A stretch of DNA of 64,000 nucleotides. Origin: Marinococcus luteus_A. GTDB taxonomy: Bacteria; Bacillota; Bacilli; Bacillales; Marinococcaceae. Each line of letters begins with the position of its first letter. Within the stretch, counting starts at the first letter, position 1. Below the pieces are notes generated by a model. That model ran no database searches, was not told where the DNA came from, and saw only the letters and a program-made list of their open reading frames with translations. The stretch lies in the NCBI RefSeq assembly GCF_034497705.1, contig NZ_JAXRUV010000002.1, positions 248,001-312,000 of the forward strand. The letters run 5' to 3'. The translations under genes were made by a program, and so were the position numbers. This document shows positions 1 to 7,969 of this stretch, one piece after another.

Positions 1-908
1 CGGACGCGTGGCTTGTAAACTTTACGAATCCGGCCGGTATGGTGACAGAAGCGGTGCTGCGCTATACGAACCATGAACGTATTGTCGGTCTCTGCAATGT
101 GCCGGTAGGAATGCAGATGGGTGTGGCCGAAGCGCTCGGAGTAGATGGCAGCCGTGTCCGTATTGATTTTGCGGGGCTGAATCATATGGTGTACGGGCTG
201 AACATTTACCTCGATGGCCAGGACATAAAGCAGCAGGCGCTTGAAGCGGTGGCAGATCCGGCGAATGTCTCCACCATGAAAAATATCGCAGCGCTCGGAT
301 GGGAGCCTGATTTTATCCGGGCTCTGCAGGTGCTGCCCTGCCCTTATCACCGGTATTACTATAAAACAGAGGAAATGCTGGCCGAGGAACTGGAGGCTGC
401 CAAAGAAGCAGGTACCCGGGCCGAAGTCGTCCAGGGGGTGGAGGAGGAGCTGTTTGCCCTCTATGCCGATGAAACGCTCCGGACAAAGCCCGAGCAGCTT
501 GAGCAGCGCGGCGGGGCTTATTACAGCGAAGCGGCCTGCAGCCTGATCAATTCGATATATAATGACACCCGGGACATCCAGCCGGTTAATACGAGAAACC
601 GCGGTGCCATTACAGGGATTCCGGCAGAGTCGGCGGTGGAAATCAGCTCCGTCATTACGAAGGAAGGTCCCAGACCGGTGGCTGTCGGAGAACTGCCGGT
701 GGCAGTCCAGGGGCTTGTGCAGCAGATCAAATCGTTTGAGCGGGTCGCTGCCGAAGCAGCAGTGACGGGAAGCTACCAGACGGCTCTTCTGGCAATGACG
801 ATTAATCCTCTCGTCCCGTCCGACACGAAGGCAAAGCACATGCTTGATGATATGCTCGAAGCCCACAGGGAGCATCTGCCCCAGTTTTTCCAGACAGAAA
901 GGGCTTGA
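1..908 (+). CDS. GH4 glycosidase, 6-phospho-beta-glucosidase type (3' part)
   Basis: The reading frame is open from the window edge (codons begin at base 3), so the N-terminal NAD-binding half is missing. Family GH4 enzymes are cytoplasmic and hydrolyse phosphorylated disaccharides by an NAD- and metal-dependent redox mechanism. Visible GH4 marks are the NFTNPAG stretch, the CNVP metal-binding cysteine soon after it, and the GLNHM histidine about 30 residues later. The rest follows the usual all-alpha/beta C-terminal domain. A strong terminator follows. The 6-phospho-beta-glucosidase subtype is favoured over alpha-galactosidase or alpha-glucosidase from overall resemblance only; substrate is inference. 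Confidence 0.85.
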   Translation, partial: DAWLVNFTNPAGMVTEAVLRYTNHERIVGLCNVPVGMQMGVAEALGVDGSRVRIDFAGLNHMVYGLNIYLDGQDIKQQALEAVADPANVSTMKNIAALGWEPDFIRALQVLPCPYHRYYYKTEEMLAEELEAAKEAGTRAEVVQGVEEELFALYADETLRTKPEQLEQRGGAYYSEAACSLINSIYNDTRDIQPVNTRNRGAITGIPAESAVEISSVITKEGPRPVAVGELPVAVQGLVQQIKSFERVAAEAAVTGSYQTALLAMTINPLVPSDTKAKHMLDDMLEAHREHLPQFFQTERA

Positions 909-915
909 AATGATT

Positions 916-944
916 AAGGTCTCCTAATGCAGGAGGCCTTTTTT
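916..944 (+). terminator. Rho-independent terminator of the GH4 gene
   Basis: Inverted arms AAGGTCTCCT (916-925) and AGGAGGCCTT (931-940) are followed by a T run. Confidence 0.85.
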
Positions 945-983
945 GTCAGAAAAAATTTCCATATTTTAAAGATAAACCACAAA

Positions 984-999
984 AAGAACAAATGTTCGT
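984..999 (+). promoter_or_regulatory. LexA (SOS) box upstream of yolD
   Basis: AAGAACAAATGTTCGT contains the perfect palindrome GAAC-AAAT-GTTC of the Bacillus LexA site (consensus CGAAC-N4-GTTCG). It lies 29 bases before the yolD start and immediately upstream of a TATACT -10-like hexamer (1001-1006). The same 16 bases occur inverted at 42145-42160. Confidence 0.8.
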
Positions 1000-1028
1000 G
1001 TATACTAAAACGAAAGGAGGCGTTACGG

Positions 1029-1370
1029 ATGAAGGAAAACAAATTAACCCCGGGGTCGAATATGCGCTGGGAATCCAGCCGGATGATTCTGCCGGAGCAC
1101 CGGGAAATGTGGCTGCGTCATCAAAAAGAGGACCGGATGAAGTTCAGGCCTCTCTGGGATGAGCAGCAGCTTGAGGAATTTTCCCATCGCCTTCAGGAGG
1201 CGATGGCGGCCGGGTCGGAAGTGACGCTTCACGTGTTTGATCCTTATGCAGAAATCAAAATGACCGGAAAAATTCTGCATCTGGATGCGCTGAACAAAAC
1301 AATTAAAATAGAGGCAGGTGGAGACGTTCGGCATGTCGGCGTGCAGGATATTATGGATCTGGAAACGTAA
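1029..1370 (+). CDS. YolD-like protein, SOS-boxed
   Basis: A 113-residue protein with the RWESSRMILPEHREMW opening typical of the YolD-like family, which in Bacillus usually sits beside Y-family DNA polymerases (UvrX/YqjW) and is thought to modulate them. The ATG at 1029 is chosen because AAAGGAGG (1013-1020) precedes it; an upstream in-frame ATG at 927 lies inside the terminator of the previous gene. No polymerase gene is adjacent here: the next gene is a small membrane protein, so this copy is an orphan. The LexA box directly upstream implies induction by DNA damage. Molecular function remains unknown. Confidence 0.82.
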   Translation: MKENKLTPGSNMRWESSRMILPEHREMWLRHQKEDRMKFRPLWDEQQLEEFSHRLQEAMAAGSEVTLHVFDPYAEIKMTGKILHLDALNKTIKIEAGGDVRHVGVQDIMDLET

Positions 1371-1438
1371 ACGCACGTTTTTGAAATAGGCGTGAGGGAA
1401 AGGAGGACAAGAAAAGAACTCAAAAGGGAGAGGATGAA

Positions 1439-1735
1439 ATGAAGGATAAAAAATTCAGCAGAATTTCTTTAACGTCTTCTTTGGGAGGTCTCGGGCTGAT
1501 TGCTGTATCGATTATTGTTTCAGCGGTGTTTTCCCTTCCCGACAACAGTCCCTTTGTGCCGTTATTCGGTTCGCTGCTGACGATTGGCATTCTGCTGCTT
1601 GCACTCAGCGCATTTATGAGCATGATTGCTTTTTCGCGCCGGGAGCCGGGATGGATGAAGCTGAGCGGCTGGGTTGTTATGGCGGTGCTTCTTCTCTGGT
1701 TTATGGTCAGTCCGGCACTTACCGGGGTGGTGTAA
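1439..1735 (+). CDS. Small three-helix membrane protein, function unknown
   Basis: Encodes 98 residues with three hydrophobic segments (about 13-32, 39-62 and 76-96) and a short basic cytoplasmic loop containing SRREPGW. The ATG at 1439 follows a GGGAGAGG ribosome binding site. It is not recognised as any named family. It sits between yolD and aroA, 68 bases after yolD without an evident terminator, so cotranscription with the SOS-boxed gene is possible but unproven. Confidence 0.6.
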   Translation: MKDKKFSRISLTSSLGGLGLIAVSIIVSAVFSLPDNSPFVPLFGSLLTIGILLLALSAFMSMIAFSRREPGWMKLSGWVVMAVLLLWFMVSPALTGVV

Positions 1736-1813
1736 GCCTTTGGAAAAACGTTGGTTGCGCGCAGTACTGGTTCATGGTGTAATGTAGAAAAAGATGCAGA
1801 GGACGGATGTTTT

Positions 1814-3160
1814 ATGAGTACACCAGATTTTCGGGCCCGCTCGCCGTGGGCATCATTAACGGATGTAGACAAAGTACACGTTTCTCCAGTTGCGCCAGGG
1901 TCGATTCAGAGCTCTTTAACAGTGCCCGGGAGTAAAAGCTTTACGAATCGGGCACTGATCATGGCTGCCCTCGCCGAAGGCACGTCCATCCTTTCGGGTA
2001 TTTTAAAAAGTGATGACTCGTACTGGTGTCTTGGTGCGCTCCGGGCGCTTGGCGTCAAGTCTGAAGTGGAGGGCGATACAGTTACGATCCACGGATGCGG
2101 AGGCCGGTGGCCGGAGGAGAACGCAGAGCTTTACATAGGCGCTGCCGGTACTACGGCCCGTTTCCTTCCGGGGCCGCTTGCAGCAGCCGGGAGCGGGGTT
2201 TACAAAGTTGAAGCGAGCAAACGGATGAGTGAACGTCCGGTGGAGCCGTTAATGGAAGCCCTGGAAACGCTCGGGGCTGATGTTCATTACATAGGTAAAA
2301 AGGGGTTTTACCCGCTTGAAATTCATGCGGGCGGGCTCCCCGGGAAAGAAGTGACCATTTCCGGGAAATTATCGAGTCAGTTTATCAGTGGCCTGCTGCT
2401 GACGGGCGCCTATACAGAGGAAGGCCTGCGTATCCGGATTCCGGATTACATTGTGCAGCATGCCTATGTACACATTACGCTCGATTTAATGAATCAGTTC
2501 GGGGTACCGGTCACGTACAATGAGGATTTAACCGATATGCAGGTGCCGGCAAAGAGCTTTCAGGGCCGGAGTATGGCGCTTGAAGCAGATGCGTCGACAG
2601 CCAGTTATTTTATGGCACTTGCGGCACTCACGGCCGGAACGGTCCGTATAAATAATTTAACGATGGACACCAACCAGCCGGATATAGGAATGGTGGATGT
2701 GTTTGAAAAGATGGGCTGCCGTGTGGAAAAAGGTGACACCTACATTGAAGTCACAGGCCCGGAACAGCTTTCGGGCGGGTTCGAGCTCAGCATGAAGGAA
2801 ATGTCCGATCAGACGCTGACCGTTGCTGCCCTGGCTCCGTTTGCCGATGCGCCGATTACTATCCGGGACGTGGAGCATATTCGTCATCACGAATCAGACC
2901 GCATTCACGCAGCGTGTACCGAGCTCCAGAAAATGGGCATCCGTGTGGATGAATACTCGGACGGACTGAAAGTATACCCGGGAACACCGGTCGGGGTGTC
3001 GCTTCACTCGTACGATGATCACCGGGTGGCTATGGCCCTTTCGCTGATCGGAGCGAAGGTGCCCGGGATTCATATTGAAGACCCGGGGTGCGTGTCGAAA
3101 ACGTGCCCGACCTTCTATGATCTGTTTGAAGCAGCCGGCGTACCGGTGAAATTTTCATAA
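1814..3160 (+). CDS. aroA: 3-phosphoshikimate 1-carboxyvinyltransferase (EPSP synthase), divergent
   Basis: EPSP synthase joins shikimate-3-phosphate and phosphoenolpyruvate in the aromatic amino acid pathway. Recognisable elements in order are PGSKSFTNRALI near the N-terminus, the loop GAAGTTARFL, KRMSERPVEPL, SGKLSSQFISGLLL, DASTASYF, and the C-terminal SYDDHRVAMA and PTFYDLF. These are of the class I type rather than the Bacillus class II type. The ATG at 1814 is preferred (AGAGGACGG upstream) over an in-frame start at 1751 whose extra residues look non-coding. In the phosphoenolpyruvate loop, several normally conserved residues differ (the NAGTAMRPL of class I reads AAGTTARFL). It stands alone, without other aro genes. 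Catalytic competence is likely but not certain. Confidence 0.85.
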   Translation: MSTPDFRARSPWASLTDVDKVHVSPVAPGSIQSSLTVPGSKSFTNRALIMAALAEGTSILSGILKSDDSYWCLGALRALGVKSEVEGDTVTIHGCGGRWPEENAELYIGAAGTTARFLPGPLAAAGSGVYKVEASKRMSERPVEPLMEALETLGADVHYIGKKGFYPLEIHAGGLPGKEVTISGKLSSQFISGLLLTGAYTEEGLRIRIPDYIVQHAYVHITLDLMNQFGVPVTYNEDLTDMQVPAKSFQGRSMALEADASTASYFMALAALTAGTVRINNLTMDTNQPDIGMVDVFEKMGCRVEKGDTYIEVTGPEQLSGGFELSMKEMSDQTLTVAALAPFADAPITIRDVEHIRHHESDRIHAACTELQKMGIRVDEYSDGLKVYPGTPVGVSLHSYDDHRVAMALSLIGAKVPGIHIEDPGCVSKTCPTFYDLFEAAGVPVKFS

Positions 3161-3165
3161 AAAAG

Positions 3166-3196
3166 AAGCCCTCTCCATTTTTAGGAGGGGGCTTTT
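3166..3196. terminator. Bidirectional terminator between aroA and the copper-storage gene
   Basis: AGCCCTCTCC pairs with GGAGGGGGCT around an ATTTTTA-type loop; T runs follow on the plus strand and, read from the other side, on the minus strand, so it can serve both convergent genes. Confidence 0.8.
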
Positions 3197-3205
3197 GTGC
3201 AGAAA

Positions 3206-3535
3206 TTATGATGCAGCAAGCTCCCGGCATGCTTTTTCACAGCGGTAGCAGGCATCGGCGCAGTCTTTGCAGTGCTGGTGATCATGCTTGGAACATTCAT
3301 CTCCGCATGCCTTGCAGGCCTCTGCACACAGCTGAGCGGTCTCTTTCATCAATGGACTGTTAGACTGGATTGCTTTAGCCGTCATAGCGCAAATATCTGC
3401 ACATTCGCGGTCAAGGCGTATACATTCGGCCATCATTTTCACGTCGTCTTCTTGCAGGCAGTCGTTAAAGCACTGATTGCACTGCTTCATACATTCGATG
3501 CAGGCTTCGAGGCATTCCTTTTGGGTAGAATTCAT
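3206..3535 (-). CDS. Four-helix-bundle copper-storage protein (Csp/YhjQ-like)
   Basis: A 109-residue cysteine-rich protein with 18 cysteines, mostly spaced as CxxxC on amphipathic helices (for example CLEACIECMKQC), plus a C-terminal CSKHDHQHCKDC segment. Csp proteins line the inside of a four-helix bundle with cysteines and bind many Cu(I) ions; without a signal peptide this one should be cytosolic (Csp3/YhjQ type). Of three clustered ATGs, the one at 3535 gives the best spacing (9 bases) to the AAAGG ribosome binding site. The upstream region holds a CsoR-like GGGGTAT pattern. It lies next to the NO synthase gene in the same direction, downstream of it. Confidence 0.88.
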   Translation of the reverse strand: MNSTQKECLEACIECMKQCNQCFNDCLQEDDVKMMAECIRLDRECADICAMTAKAIQSNSPLMKETAQLCAEACKACGDECSKHDHQHCKDCADACYRCEKACRELAAS

Positions 3536-3564
3536 ATTCATCATCCTTTCTAATATTTGGTGCT

Positions 3565-3592
3565 GGTATAGGGGTTCCCGGAAGGGGTATTT
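3565..3592 (-). promoter_or_regulatory. Possible CsoR operator before the copper-storage gene
   Basis: On the minus strand the region reads ATACCCCTTCCGGGAACC followed by CCTATACC. Its first eight bases, ATACCCCT, equal those of the clear CsoR operator at copZ (54589-54605). The second half-site is degenerate, so the assignment is tentative. Confidence 0.45.
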
Positions 3593-3642
3593 ATTCAAAC
3601 GTAAAATATGTAGAAGCAGATGAAGCCTGCTTCTTGGTATCA

Positions 3643-4734
3643 TTATTTGTAAGGGTGCTGCTGGTAAAAGAAATTAGGCGTGTGCATGATATTGCGGTAG
3701 GAGCTGTGGAAAATATGAGTAGAGGCCGGCGATACCGGAGGGATCAGCCATGTCCAGTCTCCGGTTACTTCCCGGCCTGCTTTTTGCTCCTGCTGCTCAA
3801 ACCGTCTGAACTGCGAGGCGGCCGTGTGATGATCCACCATGCTGACGCCTGCTTTTTTATACGAATGAAGCACAGCGCGGTTCAGCTCGACAAGCGCCCG
3901 GTCCTTCCATAAACTTCCCGCGTACGTCCGGTCGATGCCAAGTACGTCTGCAACCCGTGGCAGCATATCGTAGCGGTCCTCGTCTGCGAGGTTCCGGGCG
4001 CCGATTTCCGTTTCCATGTACCAGCCGTTAAACGGCGCGGCCGTATACGTGATGCCGCCGATCTCCATTTTCATATCCGAAACAATGGGGACAGCGTACC
4101 ATTTTAAATCGAGAGTGGCGAAAGCATCGCTATCCGGGTGGGTAATCGGTACTTCGAGTACTTCTTCGGCTGTCAGCGGAAACCACTGGGGATCGCCTTC
4201 GTTTACCTGAACGACCAGGGGAAGAAGATCAAACGATGTTTCTTCGCCCTTCCATCCCAGAGATTCACAGTAATTTGTAAAGGCCGCAGACTGCGGGTCG
4301 CCAATGATTTCCCCGTCCCGTTCGTAGCCGGCGTAGCGGATCAGCTGATAGTTCCATATGCGCATCCGCTCCTGCCCGTTTTTGACCGAAGGAAATACGG
4401 AGATAGTCGGAATGATTTTTCCGCCGTTTTCTGCGTAACGGATATGGCGGCGGAGCGCTTCAGCCGCCTGTTCCCCGGTATGCGCGTCCCGACAGTCAAT
4501 AACCTGCAGGCTTTTCCAGAAAAACCTACCGATGCAGCGGTTGCTGTTGCGCCAGGAAACCTTCGCTCCGAATGCCATCTCCTCAAACGTATGCTCATAA
4601 TGCCCGGAAGCTTCAATCTCCTGCTCCACGTTTTCCCAGCGCGCCTGAAAAATTTCCGCCGGCTGGTCTGTTTCCCGGTAATACTGCTCTAAAAATGCGT
4701 ATGCGTCCTGTTTTAATACTTGTATATTAGTCAT
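3643..4734 (-). CDS. nos: Bacterial nitric oxide synthase oxygenase
   Basis: A 363-residue stand-alone NOS oxygenase domain, which oxidises L-arginine to citrulline and NO using heme and a tetrahydrofolate/biopterin cofactor; bacterial enzymes in this group borrow a cellular reductase. The proximal heme ligand lies in WRNSNRCIGR (about residue 67), followed by the substrate-site region with FNGWYMETEIGARNL and the C-terminal DWTWLIPPVSPASTHIFH. Length matches the Bacillus enzymes. A minus-strand promoter of the form TTGATT-16-TAATAC can be seen upstream. The gene ends 107 bases before the copper-storage gene; in Bacillus, NO contributes to oxidative-stress defence, which would fit a thiol/metal-protective neighbour. 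Confidence 0.95.
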   Translation of the reverse strand: MTNIQVLKQDAYAFLEQYYRETDQPAEIFQARWENVEQEIEASGHYEHTFEEMAFGAKVSWRNSNRCIGRFFWKSLQVIDCRDAHTGEQAAEALRRHIRYAENGGKIIPTISVFPSVKNGQERMRIWNYQLIRYAGYERDGEIIGDPQSAAFTNYCESLGWKGEETSFDLLPLVVQVNEGDPQWFPLTAEEVLEVPITHPDSDAFATLDLKWYAVPIVSDMKMEIGGITYTAAPFNGWYMETEIGARNLADEDRYDMLPRVADVLGIDRTYAGSLWKDRALVELNRAVLHSYKKAGVSMVDHHTAASQFRRFEQQEQKAGREVTGDWTWLIPPVSPASTHIFHSSYRNIMHTPNFFYQQHPYK

Positions 4735-4929
4735 TATTTGTCTGCACCTCAGCTTTTGCCTTTTTTCCAGTATAAAGGTATTAGCTGCTATTATCGAAAA
4801 ATCAATCTTGCAAAAGCTATTTCCCGGGTAATAAACAGCTGTGACGATGGCAGATAAATGTACGAGTTGACACGTGCTTTAAGGAAGCGAATACTGGAAA
4901 CGAAAGATAAAGGGAAGCGAGTGATAGCA

Positions 4930-5904
4930 ATGAAAGCAGTAATTACCACAGAAACCGGCGGACCGGAGGTACTGCAAATTCAGGATCGTGAGGCTCCAAA
5001 GCCGGAGATGGATGAGGTGCTGATCAGGGTAAAAGCAGCAGCCGTGAACCGGACCGACATTTTAAACCGGGAGGGCAAGGCCGGATATATCGAAAACCCG
5101 GTGCTCGGCATTGAAGTGGCTGGTGTGGTGGAAGAAGCAGGTATTGAGAACCCGTTTTCACCGGGGGACCGGGTGATGGGGCTTGTGAATGGCGGCGGCT
5201 ACGCAGAATACGCCGTCATGCGGGCCGACCGGGTGATGCGGATACCCGATGCGTTCACATATGCCCAGGCAGCAGCCGTGCCGGAGGTATTCTTAACGGC
5301 CTACCAGACGCTTTATTGGATCGGGCACCTGAACCAGCATGAATCCGTTCTGATCCATGCCGGGGGAAGCGGTGTAGGCACGGCGGCCATTCAGCTTGCA
5401 AGCCAGCTTTCGTCGGCCCGCATCTTTACTACCGCCGGATCAGCGGAAAAGCTGGAATTTACTCAAAAGCTCGGCGCAGAAGTACGCATCAACTATAAAG
5501 AGCAGAATTTTGAGGAAGAGGTACTTGCGGCTACCGATAATAAAGGTGTAAATGTGATTTTGGATTTTGTCGGGGCCTCCTACTGGGAACAGAACCTGAA
5601 AAGCATTCAAACCGATGGGCGCTGGGTTTTAATTGGCGTGCTTGGCGGGGCGAACGTGCCGAATGTGAACCTGATGAAGCTGCTGATGAAGCGCGTGCAG
5701 CTGACCGGTACGCTTCTTACACCGCGGAGCGATGAGTATAAAGCCGAGCTGAGCAGGGATTTTGTGAAGCACGCAATGCCGCATCTTGAAGACGGCTCCA
5801 TCCGTCCTATCGTAGACACAGTTTTTTCATTTGAACAGGTTGCAGATGCGCACCGTCATATGCAGGACAATAAAAACATCGGAAAAATCATATTGGAATG
5901 GTAG
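4930..5904 (+). CDS. Zinc-less MDR oxidoreductase, quinone reductase type
   Basis: A 324-residue medium-chain dehydrogenase/reductase. It shows the GroES-like N-terminus with AAAVNRTDILNREG, the nucleotide motif HAGGSGVGTAAIQLA at about residue 145-160, and the terminal IGKIILEW. Zinc-binding cysteine clusters of alcohol dehydrogenases are absent, which fits NADPH:quinone reductase or enoyl-reductase-like enzymes (PIG3/Qor type). The ATG at 4930 begins at the conserved MKAV; upstream in-frame ATG at 4858 would add 24 non-conserved residues. It is transcribed divergently from nos, with no evident partner. Substrate cannot be named. Confidence 0.82.
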   Translation: MKAVITTETGGPEVLQIQDREAPKPEMDEVLIRVKAAAVNRTDILNREGKAGYIENPVLGIEVAGVVEEAGIENPFSPGDRVMGLVNGGGYAEYAVMRADRVMRIPDAFTYAQAAAVPEVFLTAYQTLYWIGHLNQHESVLIHAGGSGVGTAAIQLASQLSSARIFTTAGSAEKLEFTQKLGAEVRINYKEQNFEEEVLAATDNKGVNVILDFVGASYWEQNLKSIQTDGRWVLIGVLGGANVPNVNLMKLLMKRVQLTGTLLTPRSDEYKAELSRDFVKHAMPHLEDGSIRPIVDTVFSFEQVADAHRHMQDNKNIGKIILEW

Positions 5905-5907
5905 AAA

Positions 5908-5933
5908 AGAGCCTGGCTTCAGGCTCTTTTTTT
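5908..5933. terminator. Bidirectional terminator between the MDR gene and uvsE
   Basis: AGAGCCTG / CAGGCTCT arms with a GCTT loop, flanked by an A run and a T run; serves two convergent genes. Confidence 0.9.
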
Positions 5934-5941
5934 ATGGCTGC

Positions 5942-6904
5942 TCATTTCCACTGGAGCTCTGCACCGCCGGTCCGGGTCACGTTCCGTCGCGAAGCGAGGT
6001 CTTCGACGAGCTGCAGAAGTGCGTAGTCCTTCTGCTTTGCTTCAATCATGCCATCAATGGGCTCGCCGATTTGCTTTAAGGCTTGAAGAAACGGAAGATT
6101 GAACTCCGGATCCACGTAGTCGGCATGGCTGCGGAAGGCCTCGGATGATTTCGGTGAGGAAAGATGGATTTTCGGTCGGCTATCGGTATGTGCCCACGTA
6201 TCGATAAAACGTGGCAGCAGCTCCTCCAGACGTTCCTCCCCGGAATGGTTGGCCTCGAAGTGATGATAATCAAACATCATTGGAATTTTTTCCTGTTCAC
6301 AGACAGCGAGCACGTCGCCTGCTGTGTACGTTTTATCATCATTTTCCAGTGTCATCCGTGCCTTGATTTTTTCGGGCAGCTGCTGAAGGTTTTTGTGAAA
6401 CCGTGCCACCGCTGCATTTTTATCCCCGTAGGCTCCTCCGACATGCAGGTTGATCCATGCCCATTGTTCAAGTCCCATGGCTTCAAGCATATGGTAATGA
6501 TACTCCATGTCCTGCACGGCATTGGCGGTGACATTCGGCTTGTCGCTTGTAAATAACGTAAACTGGTTCGGGTGAAAGCTCGGGCGGATATTGTTTTTCC
6601 GCACGAGTCTGCCGATTTCCCTGTATAAATCCGCAAAAGGCGTTATGTAATCCCATGCGGCGTCGTCATGAGTGGCGAGCGGCGCAAGCGAGGAAGAAAA
6701 ACGGTACAGGGGAATGTCGTGGGCGATATTGTAATGAAGCATCCGGATCGTATGCTCCAGATTCAAACGGGTGACCTCGTGCAGCTTATCCTCGCGGCTG
6801 TCCTGGTCCATTTTCTGCCAACGCGTTAGTGTCATTGTTTTGCCCGGAGAAGCATTCCAGAGAGCGAGAGCCTGGGATACGTATCCGAGTCGTAAAGTCA
6901 TCAT
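5942..6904 (-). CDS. uvsE: UV damage endonuclease UvsE
   Basis: About 320 residues of the UVDE TIM-barrel family, which nick DNA 5' of UV photoproducts in an alternative excision pathway. Characteristic stretches include LRLGYVSQ at the start, RFSSSLAPLATH, PSFHPNQFTLF, INLHVGGAYGDK, LENDDKTYTA, FDYHHFEANH and KIHLSSPK, carrying the histidine and acidic metal ligands. The start at 6904 follows GGAGG with good spacing; an in-frame ATG at 6946 would add a tail without family resemblance. No LexA box is visible upstream, so expression may not depend on SOS. Confidence 0.93.
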   Translation of the reverse strand: MMTLRLGYVSQALALWNASPGKTMTLTRWQKMDQDSREDKLHEVTRLNLEHTIRMLHYNIAHDIPLYRFSSSLAPLATHDDAAWDYITPFADLYREIGRLVRKNNIRPSFHPNQFTLFTSDKPNVTANAVQDMEYHYHMLEAMGLEQWAWINLHVGGAYGDKNAAVARFHKNLQQLPEKIKARMTLENDDKTYTAGDVLAVCEQEKIPMMFDYHHFEANHSGEERLEELLPRFIDTWAHTDSRPKIHLSSPKSSEAFRSHADYVDPEFNLPFLQALKQIGEPIDGMIEAKQKDYALLQLVEDLASRRNVTRTGGAELQWK

Positions 6905-6993
6905 ACATACTGCCTCCAATTTCAGATCTTTGTTACACATACCCAAAAAGCTGCAAACGTAGTCTTCAGGGGCAGTGGCAGAGAAAATAAATC

Positions 6994-7054
6994 GTGACTT
7001 AATTGAACGAATATTGTAAAATAGTTTAAACGATAATAATAAAAAAGTTCAATT
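6994..7054 (+). promoter_or_regulatory. Promoter and inverted repeat before the ABC exporter operon
   Basis: A possible promoter is GTGACT (6994-6999), 17-base spacer, TAAAAT (7017-7022). Arms AATTGAAC (7001-7008) and GTTCAATT (7047-7054) are inverted across the promoter with 38 bases between them, a plausible binding site pair for the TetR protein at the end of this operon. Not tested. Confidence 0.4.
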
Positions 7055-7069
7055 TAAGGGGGTGCAGAC

Positions 7070-7969
7070 GTGAATGAACTGGTGAAATTAGAGGGTGTGT
7101 CAAAATATTTTGGAAAGCATGCGGCGCTTGAGCATGTGGATTTGATGATCCACCAGGGAGAAACGGTAGGGTTTCTCGGTCCGAACGGATCCGGAAAGTC
7201 TACAACGATCCGGGTGATGCTCGGTCTGCTGAAAAAAAGCGGCGGTGAAGTGAAGCTGTTTGGCAAAGATGCGTGGACTGAGGCAGTAGATATTCATAAA
7301 CGGGTGGCTTACGTACCGGGTGATGTGAACGTCTGGCCGAATTTAACCGGCGGCCAGGTGATTGATGTTCTTGGGAAGCTGCATGGTGATTTTAATGAAG
7401 AGAAACGCCAGCAGCTGATTGAACGTTTTCAGCTCGATCCGAGAAAAAAAAGCAAAACGTATTCGAAGGGAAACCGGCAGAAGCTGGCACTCATTACGGC
7501 GTTCGCCTCGGAGGCGGATCTGTATATTTTTGACGAACCGACTTCGGGTCTGGATCCGTTAATGGCTTCCATCTTCCGGGAGTGCGTGCGGGAGCTGCAG
7601 CAGGAAGGAAAGGCTGTGCTTCTTTCGAGCCACATACTGGCAGAGGTGGAGGAGCTGTGTGACCGGGTGAGCATCATTAAAGAAGGAAAAATTATTGAAT
7701 CCGGAACGCTTGAGGAGCTTCGGCATTTAACCCGTATTTCCATTACGGCAGAAACGAAGCAGACGGTCGCTTCTTTAGCGGAACGGAGTGACGTTCACCA
7801 GTGGAAGGCAGACGAGTCGAAGGTGCACTTTTATGTGGATGCAAAAGGACTGGCACCGGTCATGCAGGAACTCGCGGCAGCGGAGGTGGTTTCACTGGAA
7901 TCCAGGCCGCCGACGCTCGAAGAAATTTTTCTTCGCCATTATGAATCGAAGGCAGGGGAAGCAGGATGA
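7070..7969 (+). CDS. ABC exporter ATP-binding protein
   Basis: A 299-residue ATPase with Walker A GPNGSGKST (about residue 39-47), the signature in the variant form YSKGNRQKLAL instead of LSGGQ, Walker B LYIFDEPTSGLDP and the switch histidine in SSHILAE. GTG at 7070 is the start, with AAGGGGG upstream. The permease gene overlaps its end by four bases (ATGA), so the two are translationally coupled. The SKGNRQ signature is common in the exporter group associated with polyketide antibiotic (tetronasin-like) permeases. The exported compound is unknown; the downstream TetR suggests drug- or toxin-induced expression. Confidence 0.9.
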   Translation: MNELVKLEGVSKYFGKHAALEHVDLMIHQGETVGFLGPNGSGKSTTIRVMLGLLKKSGGEVKLFGKDAWTEAVDIHKRVAYVPGDVNVWPNLTGGQVIDVLGKLHGDFNEEKRQQLIERFQLDPRKKSKTYSKGNRQKLALITAFASEADLYIFDEPTSGLDPLMASIFRECVRELQQEGKAVLLSSHILAEVEELCDRVSIIKEGKIIESGTLEELRHLTRISITAETKQTVASLAERSDVHQWKADESKVHFYVDAKGLAPVMQELAAAEVVSLESRPPTLEEIFLRHYESKAGEAG

